Shown: one piece after another, positions 24,926 through 35,504 of the stretch
Layout of the letters: each line of letters opens with the position of its first letter
Numbering within the stretch: the stretch's first letter is position 1
DNA from: Fratercula arctica
Taxonomy: Eukaryota > Chordata > Aves > Charadriiformes > Alcidae
Length of the DNA: 64,000 nucleotides
Direction of reading: 5' to 3'
Assembly (NCBI GenBank): GCA_947846985.1
Contig: CANTUZ010000004.1
Location: forward strand, 79,246,159-79,310,158
The notes under the pieces: generated by a model
What the model was told of the DNA's origin: nothing
Seen by the model: the letters and a program-made list of their open reading frames with translations, nothing else
Databases searched by the model: none
Program-made: the position numbers and the translations under genes

Positions 24926-26285
24926 AAATATTTTGTAAATAAATTATTAATAGATTATATATCTCATAAAACTTTACAATGTGTATTTTATATTTATCAA
25001 ATACAGTTTAATTTATTTAAATATTAGTGCTTTTATATTAAAAATAATATTAAAAAAAATTTTTGTAAGCAATCACGTACACAAAAGGGCTGTTTGTTCT
25101 TTATTCTAGAAGGGTAACTTTTTAGTGATAAGGCATTCAAAAGAATATAGAAGGTCCTAAGGGATGTGTCTCCATTTTTATATGCTTTAGAAAGTGATAA
25201 CAGGGCCTTTCATGCTTCGTTATGACCTGAGTTTGCCTTTGTACTGATGTAAACTGATGGATTTTGTGGGTGACTTCCTGTGATGAGTATTAATAGGAGC
25301 GAAGTCCAATCTACTTGTTTATAAGTGAGGAGAAAGATATTATTTCTTGTGCTTTATCACAGGTGATGGTTCACACGTACGTTCGTATTTGTTTAATGTC
25401 CACAATGTAAAGACTCTAGAGCATTCCTAAAGCGATTTAAATAAGATTATTGCATACCATTAAATAGCAATTGATCTTAAATGTTTGCAACATTAATTGA
25501 CATCTTTTGTTAAGTTTGTACAAACGCGATTGGTGGCTTTCTAATTCCCATATAATCTTTTATGTAACCGACCCTGAGGATTCATTTCCCTTCTTGAAAA
25601 ATGAACCAAGAAAATGTCTATAAAGCCAATACAGAAAGCCAAAGAAAAAGACGTAATATGCGACAGCGGTCTTTTCTAGAAATACATATATAATGTAAAA
25701 ATTATGGGATTTTTACTGCTAAGAAGTATGCATATAAAAAAATCAATTTGATATTTAAATTATGAGAGCCTGGAGGAAAGAACAATATATTCTGTGCCTT
25801 CTGCATTTCTGGGCATGCTTTTGGCATTCAGTAGAAAAATAAATGTGCATGTATGCATATTACATTGGCAAATATTGTTATAGTCCATTTAATATATCTG
25901 GGTACATGTGCTATAAATAGTTATTCATAGGCAAGTTAGTAAATCATCTATACACTGTGCCGAGTATTATAATATTTTTCCAACAGTTGAATATCAGACA
26001 TAAGAACTGAAAACTTAAATTCATATGAAAAGTAGATTCGGCTCAGAAATCTGTTACTGGTCCTGCAATATAAGTTCTAACTTGCCTGAGTGTTAGGTTC
26101 CGCTGAAAGAGACTATGCTGCCCATCAAAACTCCCTGCTTAAAATATTTGTTTCATTATCTGCCAGTTATTGTAGATAGACTGTAGATATTGCAGAAAGC
26201 TTCTGCAATAAGTATCATATGATATCAATCTATTATTATTAGCTCCACGGTTTAATAAAAACAGAATTCACCAAAAATATTAAAA

Positions 26286-26333
26286 GCGCGCACACACAAA
26301 TATATATGTGCATATATAAAAATGTGTGTGTGC
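26286..26333. repeat. Imperfect hairpin of alternating CA/TA/TG
   Basis: The left arm starts GCGCGCACACACA and the right arm ends TGTGTGTGTGC. The interior is itself a near-palindrome of TA and GTGCA steps. Arms pair almost throughout with a two-base asymmetry. The left part is an unbroken alternating tract, which favours Z-DNA or cruciform. Confidence 0.75.
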
Positions 26334-26992
26334 ATATCTATGCATTTTACCTCTCTTTCCATAAAGATTTTACGCAAGGTAAAGACCCAATATTCCTATA
26401 TATTAGGTTCAAAGACATCTGTGGTGTACCTTTTGTTCCCATATATTTGAGTGAATCTGGCTAGAAGAGCCACTAAATGAAAACTCTTTAATTCAGGGCA
26501 GTGTTTCATTGAAGGCAATAATTTTCCAAATGTTTCTTTTTCTTTTTGCTATATTTGTCGCCTCACAAACCTTTTTTTTGGTCATTTTCTCTTCAGGATC
26601 CGGTCACAAAGACCTGTTATCTGAGATCTCCTGAGGTGACAGAAGACTAACATTTAGATACCTGTATTCAGAATTGAGGTCTCGCGGCCACGAGTGCTTA
26701 CAGGTCCTTTCTTTCTGGAGGTATTGAAACTGTATTCCTCAAACAGGTTGGTTTGCTTTTGGTCTTTAATTTAGACTTCTAGAGCGCTGGTTATCTGGAA
26801 GTTTGTAAGAGTTAACCCAACTCATATGCAAACGTAGTCAAGATTCAGAAGACAGACTTTTTTTCCCCAACCCTTTCCTTCTGAGAATCTTCACTTGGAA
26901 TGAGAATATTCTTCATGAAATTTGTTTCTTTCTTTCTTATACAGTACCTCTTCCCCTTCCTCTCTCTTCATAAGATGGGTCCATGATTTCAG

Positions 26993-27378
26993 TTGGGATT
27001 GTTCATCCTGGAGAAGAGAAGGCTCTTAGAGCAGCCTTCCAGTCCCTAAAGAGGGCCTACAGAGAGATGGGGAGGGACTCTTTGTGAGGGAGCGTAGCCA
27101 TAGGATGAGGGGTAACGGTTTTAAACAGAAAGAGCAGAAACTTAGATGAGATCTGAGGCAGAAATTCTTGCTGTGAGGGGGGTGAGCCCCTGGCCCAGGT
27201 TGCCCAGAGAAGCTGTGGCTGCCCCATCCCTGGAGGGGTTCAAGGCCAGGTTGGATGGGGCTTGGAGCAACCTGGTCTGGTGGGAGGTGTCCCTGCCCAG
27301 GGCAGGGGGGGTGGAATTAAATGGTCTTTAACGTCTCTTACAATCCAAACCATTCTATGATTCTATATGATTCTATGA
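26993..27378 (+). mobile_element. CR1 LINE fragment (3' end, ORF2 C-terminus)
   Basis: Forward copy starting at the TTCATCCTGGAGAAGAGAAG segment of ORF2. The frame beginning near 27146 reads the ORF2 C-terminal pattern SPWPRLPREAVAAPSLEGFK. The 3' tail with CCCTGCCCAGGGCAGGGG and ATTCTATG octamers ends at 27378. It is one of four copies (with 33630, 39730 and 51988) sharing this GGGGTTCAAGGCCAGG type. Confidence 0.95.
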
Positions 27379-28768
27379 ACAATCACCCAGAGTATGGAAA
27401 ATTTAGGTACAACTTTACCTTCTTTACCTACTTTTCCTTGCCTTCCATACCCATATCTCCCATTGAAATGTTTTATCCTGTAGTTATAGGCAATTTTCAC
27501 TATTTCCTGCCAGTTACAGTCCACTGTGCAGAAGCATTCCTGATTTACTTGACCTCTTCGGTATTTAAGTCGTCTGCTAAGAAGGGAGAGCCTGACTTCT
27601 CATCCACCCTGCAAGAACTGCATGTATTTTTTACGCAAAGAAGTCGTCAGAAAATGCGCATACGCAATGACCGGGGCGAGAGCAAAAGTATTTCTTGTAG
27701 TACTGAGTGAAGAAGATAAAGAAGGCCGATTTTTGGGGTGTATTTTTTATTGACTGCTCAGGCTTGTCACTCAGAACTTCTGCCATTTGAGTCATAAAAT
27801 GGAGTATACGTTGACCTCGCTCCGTAGGGTTCTGCATCCTGGCTGAGTCCAGCACCACGGTTTCACAGGCTTTATGGAGCCTGAATTTCTTTCATGTCTA
27901 CCTCAACATATATAGGAAACCAAACCGGACAAACTAAATAAAAGTGAAAAGGTGTTTCCGCACATCCCTTCTAGTGTGAAATTATTTAGTGTGTGCCACA
28001 AAGCCTGTGACAGGAAGCAGTTCCCCATCACGCTCTGAAGTGACGGGCAGCAGATTTGACATGTTACGGTCCAAAGGGAGGAGTGAGTTTCACAGCCCCA
28101 TGGAAAATGTTAAACCGACAAGTTAAAACCGGTCAAAATATTTTTGACGACATGTAATCTGTCAAAATACACCGTTTTTCAAAGCCAAGACGTTCTGCAG
28201 CGATATATTGATTTTTATGAAGATTTCAGTAACGAGATTTTTTGACACTTTACCAGATTGTTTCTGACCAGAAGGACTGACTGGAAACCTCAGGCTCACC
28301 TAGTCTGATTCTGCTTCGCTAAAACTCGCAAAAAGTTTTGGTTTCATTCCAAAATAAATTAATTACCCTGAAAGCTGATAAACACACATAAGCAGCGTCA
28401 TGCTAAGAAGGGCCTCTCGTGCAGACAGAACCCACATCACTTGAGGATTAGGGATCAGGACCGATATCATAAACTTCAACCAAAAACCAGCACGCAGTCT
28501 TGGAGCATCCAGCTATTTTCTGTGTTTAAAGAAAGATATTCCACTTAAGAAGTTAGGTGCTTTTGTTCTGCACTACGTTCAAAGAGAATCCTGTGCTGCA
28601 TAGTCCTTCTTGTCTCTGCCTCTTTCTGTCTTCCCTGTCTATTACCTTTCTTCTTTCCTCTCGAAATTATCGCTGTCAAAGTGGTAACTCGGGCTCCCCA
28701 CTAATTCTGCCTCTGCTTCTTTCACCTTTCATTTTTTACAGCCTTTCTCATTTACCTTTTCTCCTTTA
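27379..28768. other. Non-coding region, no gene recognised
   Basis: Unique sequence between a CR1 and the minisatellite. Short overlapping ORFs at 27321-27858 on both strands are not recognisable. The last 150 bp before the array are pyrimidine-rich. Confidence 0.55.
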
Positions 28769-28784
28769 GTGTTTGTTGTGGTTT

Positions 28785-28980
28785 GCGGGGTTTTTTTTTT
28801 TTTTGCGGGGTTGTTTTTTTTTTTTTTGCGGGGTGTTTTTTTTTTTTGCGGGGTGTTTTTTTTTTTTGCGGGGTTTTTTTTTTTTTGCGGGTTTTTTTTT
28901 TTGCGGGTTTTTTTTTTTGCGGTTTTTTTTTTTTTGCGTTTTTTTTTTTTTTGCGGGTTTTTTTTTTGCGGGTTTTTTTT
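28785..28980. repeat. Minisatellite block A: T-run plus GCGGGG core
   Basis: Eleven cores start at 28785, 28805, 28828, 28848, 28868, 28887, 28903, 28919, 28936, 28953 and 28968. Spacing drops from 20-23 to 15 bp. The core shrinks from GCGGGG to GCGGG, GCGG and GCG and then returns to GCGGG. Confidence 0.95.
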
Positions 28981-29175
28981 GCACTTCTTTTTTTTGCACT
29001 TCTTTTTTTTGCACTTCTTTTTTTTGCACTTCTTTTTTTGCACTTCTTTTTTTGCACTTCTTTTTTTGCACTTCTTTTTTTGCACTTCTTTTTTTGCACT
29101 TCTTTTTTTGCACTTCTTTTTTTGCACTTCTTTTTTTGCACTTCTTTTTTTGCACTTCTTTTTTTGCACTTCTTT
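28981..29175. repeat. Minisatellite block B: GCACTTC plus T-run, 14 copies
   Basis: Fourteen copies of GCACTTC followed by T7-T8. The first three intervals are 15 bp; from 29026 on the interval is exactly 14 bp to the last copy at 29166. Homogeneity is near perfect, which points to recent expansion. Confidence 0.97.
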
Positions 29176-29402
29176 GGGTGTGTTTTTGTGGTGTGTTTTT
29201 GTGGTGTGTTTTTGTGGTGTGTTTTTGTGGTGTGTTTTTGTTGTGTGTTTTTGTGGTGTGTTTTTGTGGTGTGTTTTTGTGGTGTGTTTTTGTGGTGTGT
29301 TTTTGTGGTGTGTTTTTGTGGTGTGTTTTTGTGGTGTGTTTTTGTTGTGTGTTTTTGTGGTGTGTTTTTGTTGTGTGTTTTTGTGGTGTGTTTTTGGTTT
29401 TT
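29176..29402. repeat. Minisatellite block C: 13-bp GTTTTTGTGGTGT unit, 17 copies
   Basis: Seventeen units start every 13 bp from 29182 to 29390. Three (29234, 29338 and 29364) have GTTGTGT in place of GTGGTGT; the last unit degenerates into T and G runs. Confidence 0.97.
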
Positions 29403-30093
29403 TGGGTTTTTTTTTTGTTTTTCCTGGTGGCAATCTACAAATCTCCGCTTTACTAGCCTTTAAATCTCAGATGCCTTCATCTAGGATCTAAAAAAGTTTC
29501 TTGTGGACGGAGGCACAAATTATATGCAGACTGTTAGCGTGGGAATTATTGCTGCTTGTAGCTGCAGAACTTACGAGACCTGCTGTTTGCTAAAGGGGAG
29601 ACGACTACTTTCTCCAAACCTCTATTATTCAAGAAGAAAAGGTCTAGGTTTCTGCAAAGAAAATAATGAAGAAAAATCTTCAAATAATTTAAGGAATTCT
29701 AATGTACAGACTTGACAGTTTGCACAGTCATTTTTACCTGTTTCCCAAAATATTTAGGCAAGATATACACGGTAGAAGAGAGGTGGAAGGAAGATTAGTC
29801 TTACTTGTGGGTACGTGTGCTGGAAATAGCCACCAGCGGTGCTCTGAAATCTCCCATATCGTGGCTGGAAAAGGATTAAACCGTCTTCCGAAGAGGAGCA
29901 GGATGAAATTTGCTTTTCAGTAAGAGGAAAGATGTTAATGAGCGTATGTAACCGAGGCACGGTATCAGTCAATAAGTGCTCTCTGACGCTCTCCGCATTG
30001 ACGATATCCAGAGGCCTGTGCTAATTTGCCTCCCAGCATGTTACAGGAGCTTCAAGCAGCAGTGACAGGGGAAGAAAGAAAAGTTGGTTTATT

Positions 30094-30162
30094 AAAAAAA
30101 AACAAACAAACAAACAAACAAAAACCCACAAACAAACAAATAAAAAAAACAACCCCCAACCC
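30094..30162. repeat. A-rich simple repeat, (CAAA)n
   Basis: A9 then four CAAA units, a broken middle, three more CAAA-like units, A8 and a C-rich end. Fourth island of this kind. Confidence 0.95.
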
Positions 30163-30877
30163 TGTATTGAATAACTTCTAACAACTAATTGGATAATTAC
30201 TTTTATGAGATTGATAAGGGACATCAAAGAAATTCAGAGAATCTGAAAAAAAAAGATGCCTAAATCCTCATGAGAGTATGACAGCATGGATGATTCAGAG
30301 GTCAAAAGCAGAGTAAGTTTTGAAGAAATTCCCCACTTATATGTTCTGCAGCATGTGAAGGAGGCCCAAGACACTGGAGAAATCATACTACTGACTGTAA
30401 TTCCTAGGGAGTATTTAATTTTTTCACCAAATATATTTACTGATACACTTTTTTTGGTAGGTTTAATGAACAAAAGATGTTAAATAATCATATGACGCTT
30501 TGTGGAAACAGTCATCCTTTTCTTTCTGCTTTTCGTGAACAAATCTCACCCATGCAAATGCACGAACAGGCGCATTGACCAGACTATTCATCATAAAATC
30601 CAACCTCATTCACATACTCAGGATGTGGTGTTTCAGTTAAACAAATGTTATTTAGTAAATACTCTAAATGTAATCAGATATGCAAACCACAAATACATCG
30701 AGTACCTGGCTTTAGAAACATTAACAGACAAATGTCTCAACAAACCGCTGTTAAAACACATTTAAAATCAGTCTCTGTGCTTCTAACACACTCTAAACTT
30801 GTTTACAGTCGATGTTCAAAATATAGAAAGTCCTTTGCAAAGTTCAAATCCCTCTGAAAAACAATAATACACTGGTT

Positions 30878-30898
30878 AAAAAAAAAAAAAAAAAAAAA
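30878..30898. repeat. Poly-A tract (A21)
   Basis: Twenty-one consecutive A; no adjoining retroelement recognised. Confidence 0.95.
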
Positions 30899-33323
30899 GA
30901 GTCATTTGTATTGAGAAAAAGCCTAAAAAACTTTGTTCCAAATGTTTTGTAGAAAAACAGAAATGGCTTAAACAAGTGCTAAATTAGAACAACTCCTCAA
31001 CTATAACTATAACTTAGGCAGAGCAAGGCTATAAAAATGCAAACAAATAAATGTTAGTATTAGTTTATTCAGTTGTCTTGAAGTATTTATAGAAATGGAT
31101 ATTAGTACTGTTATTACTAATAGATATGTTTATTCCTATAATTAAACTTCAAAAAATTAGAGTATTGCATGAGTTATAAAACCGATAGTTTTATTAAACA
31201 CTTGCTTAGTGCATTTTCTTCAAAAAAAATCTAGATGCATAAAACTGACTGCAGAGGAAGAAATAATGAATATATGAAGCATCTTCATCTCTATGCAGAT
31301 GAAGAAGTGTACGTTCATGTCCTTGATTTAACATTCACAGAAAATCAACCAACTTAAAGAGTAATATGAGAAAAATATTTGTGTCAGCACTTTTGGAGTA
31401 ATCAAGTATTTCGATATAGCGGTACACAGTTTAATGAGAATGCCTTCAAAATAAATCAAAGCGCTGGCGTTCTTTTTGAAAGGGTCGCTCATCACTGAAA
31501 TGTTCCGAAGAAGAAAAGTAATTCCTGACAAACAATATATGGATCTTCAAAGAAGAATGAAATGTGAACACAGGAAGCTTTATCTAGTGTTTCTACTTAA
31601 TAATACATTTACAATTAGCGATATGTACACAGTTAATAAATTCTAGGCTGAAGCACAAGTTCAGAACCTGCAATCTGTTGACATTAAACAAAGCAGCTTT
31701 TGATTTACTGCTCGGTTGAAACAGATTGTTGTAAACAATCTACAAAGTGTCCAAGGTTATTTATCTTTTTTTTTTTCCTTTATTTATTTGTAATTTTGTT
31801 TTTATATTTATGAAGGAACCCAATTCTCAGTAAATAAAAATGAATGGAAAACAAATATTTCAAGATTCATCCGGGAATAGTGTGTTATCTTCATCTCCCA
31901 ACTTCTTTCTCAGCTTTATTTGCCTTTTGGGGGCTGCTGCTTTCTTATTTCCTTTAATACATGCATTGACTAGTGCAATTTCTCTCCCTCTCAGATGTGG
32001 CAGGAAATTTCCTGTGTTTTGATAATAAGTGAGTAGACACCCAGGCTCAAATCCCCACAAGCTTACTTCTGACATTCTTTAATATTACTATGATTTATCA
32101 AGGATTTCCACAGTTCCCTCCTGGCTCTTTTAAAAGATATTTTAAAAGGTTTTACAATAAATCTGTTTAGTGGCTGTCTAATTTGACACACATTTTGACA
32201 TAGTCAATTGTCACGCGTGTTTAACACATCGCATGATAAGAAAAGAAGCTTATGAACGGTTTAAACTTTGCTCTGTATGAAAAACATCGCGTCATTATTG
32301 CAGGACTCGGATTGCAAGCAGTGATTAGGTGATTAAAGAATCCAACTTATAGTTAATTATCTTTTAAACACCACTACGCTATCTTAAAAACCAATTCTTT
32401 ATACTCCTGTCAGTATCTGGCAATCAGACTAAAGGCCCTCTTCGCGCATAGTTTAATTTGCCTAAAATAAGTTAAAATTATATTTAGTATTGAGAATATG
32501 TAAATCGGTTCATAAATATATTGTGAAAACAGTTGAATGACATATTAGACAATTAGTCCTTTGAAAATATTACATGCAAATAAAATATTTATAGAACGTA
32601 GCAGTGTGAGCGACATATCTAGCAAGGTGTTACCTACCAACTTCATGCTCCACTGATCCGAATTTCAGCTAAGAAATTTTTGAGTTTGGCTTTAGAGTTG
32701 GTTTAAAAATTATCATTTAATGAGACTTTAAAACTAAGATGCGTAATCCTCAAAGAAAACATTGTTCAACATTCAAAAGAGCTATCAGTATTCTTTTTCA
32801 AAGCTCGTATTAATTCCAGCTTCAAAAAGGGGGATGTTTATGACACCAAGATAAGAAAATACAAATACAGTTGTTAATCACTGTGTAATTACAAAAAGAC
32901 TTTTCTTAAAGTCAGAGCAGAAATACCTCACAAGTGCTTATTTCACATTCATCTACTAACTTTAATCTTTCCTGTTTAACTGCTGCTCAGGAAATTTATA
33001 ATCACAGTCTACAACAAATAAAGTTTATACAATTGAAGAAAACTCTGTGAAAGCAAAAGCTTTACCTTCTTAAAGCACTTTGTTAGTATTTGTTCTGCAA
33101 TGTGTTTTGGTGACGTGTAGTAATTCTTTTAAAGAACTTTGCCCAGAGAGATCCCAGAGACTGAGCAGAGCCTTGAACGCGGTCGTGTGCAGAATGAACA
33201 GTCTAAAAGTGAATAACAAATGTGGTATTTAACAGGTAAATGTTGTTTCTGTGTAAAAACTGAGTGGGAAGATTTTTTTACTGACATGAAAACAAGGTGC
33301 TTCCATCATACTTTGTTTTGCAG

Positions 33324-33592
33324 GGATTTGCTCCTGTCTCATGACCCATTATGGGGGACATGTCTCTGAACAATGAAGCTGCATCTTGAGGACCTCAAGA
33401 GAGGTCTGTGAAGAGCCACAATGCTCATCTTCAATACTTTCATCTTCACCAGATCACTGGGATATTCCTAACCTTTCTACACAAGTGCTTCACAACTCTG
33501 TCCAGAGCTGCTCACCAAACTGCCTGAGGAAGGGTCTGCAAAGGGCTGGATCTGCTGGAGGACACAGACAGCAAGTTAAAACATGGCCACAG
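33324..33592 (+). other. Candidate non-coding exon between strong splice sites
   Basis: A pyrimidine-rich acceptor (CTTTGTTTTGCAG, ending 33323) and a consensus donor (CACAG|GTGAGG, GT at 33593) bound 269 bp that are clearly richer in GC than the AT-rich DNA on the left. All frames have stops or no recognisable protein, so a UTR or lncRNA exon would be the reading. A second pair, TTTTTCCAG (ending 34105) and CTTCAG|GTAGGG (GT at 34138), bounds 32 bp downstream on the same strand, beyond the CR1. Splice consensus alone occurs by chance, so confidence is low. Confidence 0.25.
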
Positions 33593-33629
33593 GTGAGGAC
33601 ATCAGCAGGCTGCAGCTGGCTAAAAGTGA

Positions 33630-33905
33630 ATCACAGAATCACAGAGTCATAGAATGGTTTGGGTTGGAAGGGACCTTGAAGACCACCCAGTGCCACCCCC
33701 TGCCCTGGGCAGGGACACCTCCCACCAGACCAGGTTGCTCCAAGCCCCGTCCAACCTGGCCTTGAACCCCTCCAGGGATGGGGCAGCCACAGCTTCTCTG
33801 GGCAACCTGGGCCAGGGGCTCACCCCCCTCACAGCAAAGAATTTCTTCCTAGTGTCCAATCTAAATCTACCCTCCTTTAGTTTGAATCATATCTTGTATC
33901 TTTGC
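33630..33905 (-). mobile_element. CR1 LINE fragment (3' end, minus strand)
   Basis: Reverse copy of the same type as 26993 and 39730. Octamers TCACAGAA, TCACAGAG, TCATAGAA lie at its 3' end (33630-33654). On the minus strand it reads the ORF2 C-terminus SPWPRLPREAVAAPSLEGFK. Similarity fades near 33905 in the segment before ORF2's last conserved block. It sits between the two candidate splice-site pairs on the opposite strand. Confidence 0.95.
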
Positions 33906-35504
33906 ATTCTGGGAAACGCTAATATATCTTCCTTTCTTTTTTCTCTGCTGACACGCCTGAAGGAGAACATCAAGGCAGACACATAAGTCCTGTGAGGGAT
34001 TCTCAGCCCCAGGCCCCAGTCAACAGCCCTCACTGATCAAACTCATCCCTGTGGCTGGCAGCTCAGGCAGGCGTAGTGCTCTGAATTTCTTCCCTGTTTT
34101 TCCAGAGAAGAAAGGGGAGACAAAACCAGACCTTCAGGTAGGGTCAGCGTACAGAAATGAACTTCTGCTGACTTACTTGAATCATCTCAGGATGGCAGAC
34201 CAAGCCAAAAAGGCAGGAGAAAACATCTGCTGGGGAGAAGAGTTTGCAGGCAAATGTGTAAATAGGGTGACCGATGTCACTGGTTTCCCCACCAATATTT
34301 TTTATGAATGCATTGAATGCAAAAGAGGAGATTACTTCTTCAATTTGTTTAGATTTTGGTAGACAATCAGGCCACAACCCTGTATCCAGCAGGGTAGAAA
34401 GGAACTTTCCTTTTTTTTTTTTTTTTTTTCTTTTTTTTTCAGTAGTCTATTTCAACACAAGAAACCCTCACTTATTTATTATAGAAGTGTAGTCTTTCCA
34501 AAACTTGAATGGCTCCCCTCAATTAGATAAACATTATTAAACTGTTTGACTAGAGAAGGCCACATGTTGGCACAAAAGTGACCCTAGAACATTTATTTCA
34601 GGGCCCTCTAAAGGAGTAAATTAGCTTTATATTGCTGCTTTTTCAATTTTATTCTGGCACATAATGCACTTGTTGGCATACGTTTCCTTATTGCTTAATG
34701 TTAGACATATGTTCAAATGCGGATGAAGAAACAGATGTTTTTGGCCTTTTGAAGATCTCTTACTATTCAAACTTTTCTCAGAGCCTTCGTGTTTTCATTT
34801 CCCCTGCAGCTCCCTCTGAGGGAAAGACCAGAATGAAGAGATTCTATAGCCAACTTAAGTGACATTCCGGGATGGAGGGGACATCTGTGCCAAGAAGGAG
34901 GGAGAGCACACGGGAGGGCTGATTCTGAGTGTGAAACATCATTTTGAGAGTCAGCCAAGGAGCACTGGTTAATAACCTGGATTCCAGGACATATAACATT
35001 GCATGACCTGGCTTGATGGTTGCCCACAGGCTGAAGCTGGGTGAGATGGGTCAGGGAAGGGAGTCTGAGAGACCACTGCTTGGAAGAAAAGAAAAGGGGA
35101 CACGATTTGCTCCATATGTAAAGAAGGCCAGAGCAAATTACAGATTTACTAGAGGGAACAGTGCTCCTGCCCATGGCTCCTAGGTAGAGCAATTTAGTGC
35201 ATGATGCAGTTTGACAAACTGGCACACATGATTGCAAATTAGAGGCAGCCCTTTAAGTTCAGCCCGCTGAAATATTTCTGTGACAAGTGGCATCCAAAAT
35301 TCCTTGTCCTGGTGGAGCAGCTTTCTGGTGTCCCCGCTGGAGTTAGTAAACACACCAGCACAGTAAAACAAACTCCTTATTTCCAGTTAAGGGTACAAAA
35401 CCCTGTGTGAGATTTAATCCTCTGCACTCATGATCGCCCTGAAATAGCCTGATCACTCCTTTTTGAGGTGTGCTGCTCTTCAGATTGGGATGCGTGAAGC
35501 AAGG
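33906..35504. other. Non-coding region, no gene recognised
   Basis: Unique DNA of mixed GC. It has a T19-C-T9 run at 34411-34439. Minus ORF 34767-35237 (156 codons) lies just beyond the 3' side of the LTR, but it matches no retroviral or cellular family I know, and no primer-binding site follows the LTR edge. Confidence 0.55.
34411..34439. repeat. Poly-T tract (T19-C-T9)
   Basis: Twenty-nine bases with one C interruption, followed by CAG. Confidence 0.95.

Larger units (their letters stand above)
20419..26992. other. Non-coding region, no gene recognised
   Basis: Long AT-rich stretch with an A30 run at 24894-24923, two palindromic structures (21814 and 26286) and no CR1. Forward ORFs at 20465-20773 and 22047-22349 (about 100 codons each) show no recognisable domain. 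Confidence 0.6.
28769..29425. repeat. Composite T/G-rich minisatellite, three adjoining unit types
   Basis: About 650 bp in which every unit is a T-run plus a short core. Three blocks follow each other: GCGGGG-core (28785-28980), GCACTTC-core (28981-29175) and GTGGTGT-core (29176-29402). Unit length falls from 20-23 bp to 13 bp along the array. The forward strand has almost no A, and no stop triplet occurs in any frame of either strand, which explains the long overlapping ORFs (up to 240 codons) here. Those ORFs are not genes. Confidence 0.97.
29426..33323. other. Non-coding region, no gene recognised
   Basis: AT-rich unique sequence with a (CAAA)n island at 30094 and A21 at 30878. No CR1 copy and no recognisable exon. 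Short ORFs around 30234-30765 are on both strands and unremarkable. Confidence 0.6.

Noticed and set aside
28729..29491. ORFs of 129 to 240 codons in both directions
   Set aside because: Forced by the lack of stop-forming triplets in the minisatellite; all frames are open at once.
34767..35237. 156-codon minus ORF next to the LTR, considered as retroviral leader or gag
   Set aside because: No primer-binding site follows the LTR edge and the protein has no gag-like motif that I can recognise.
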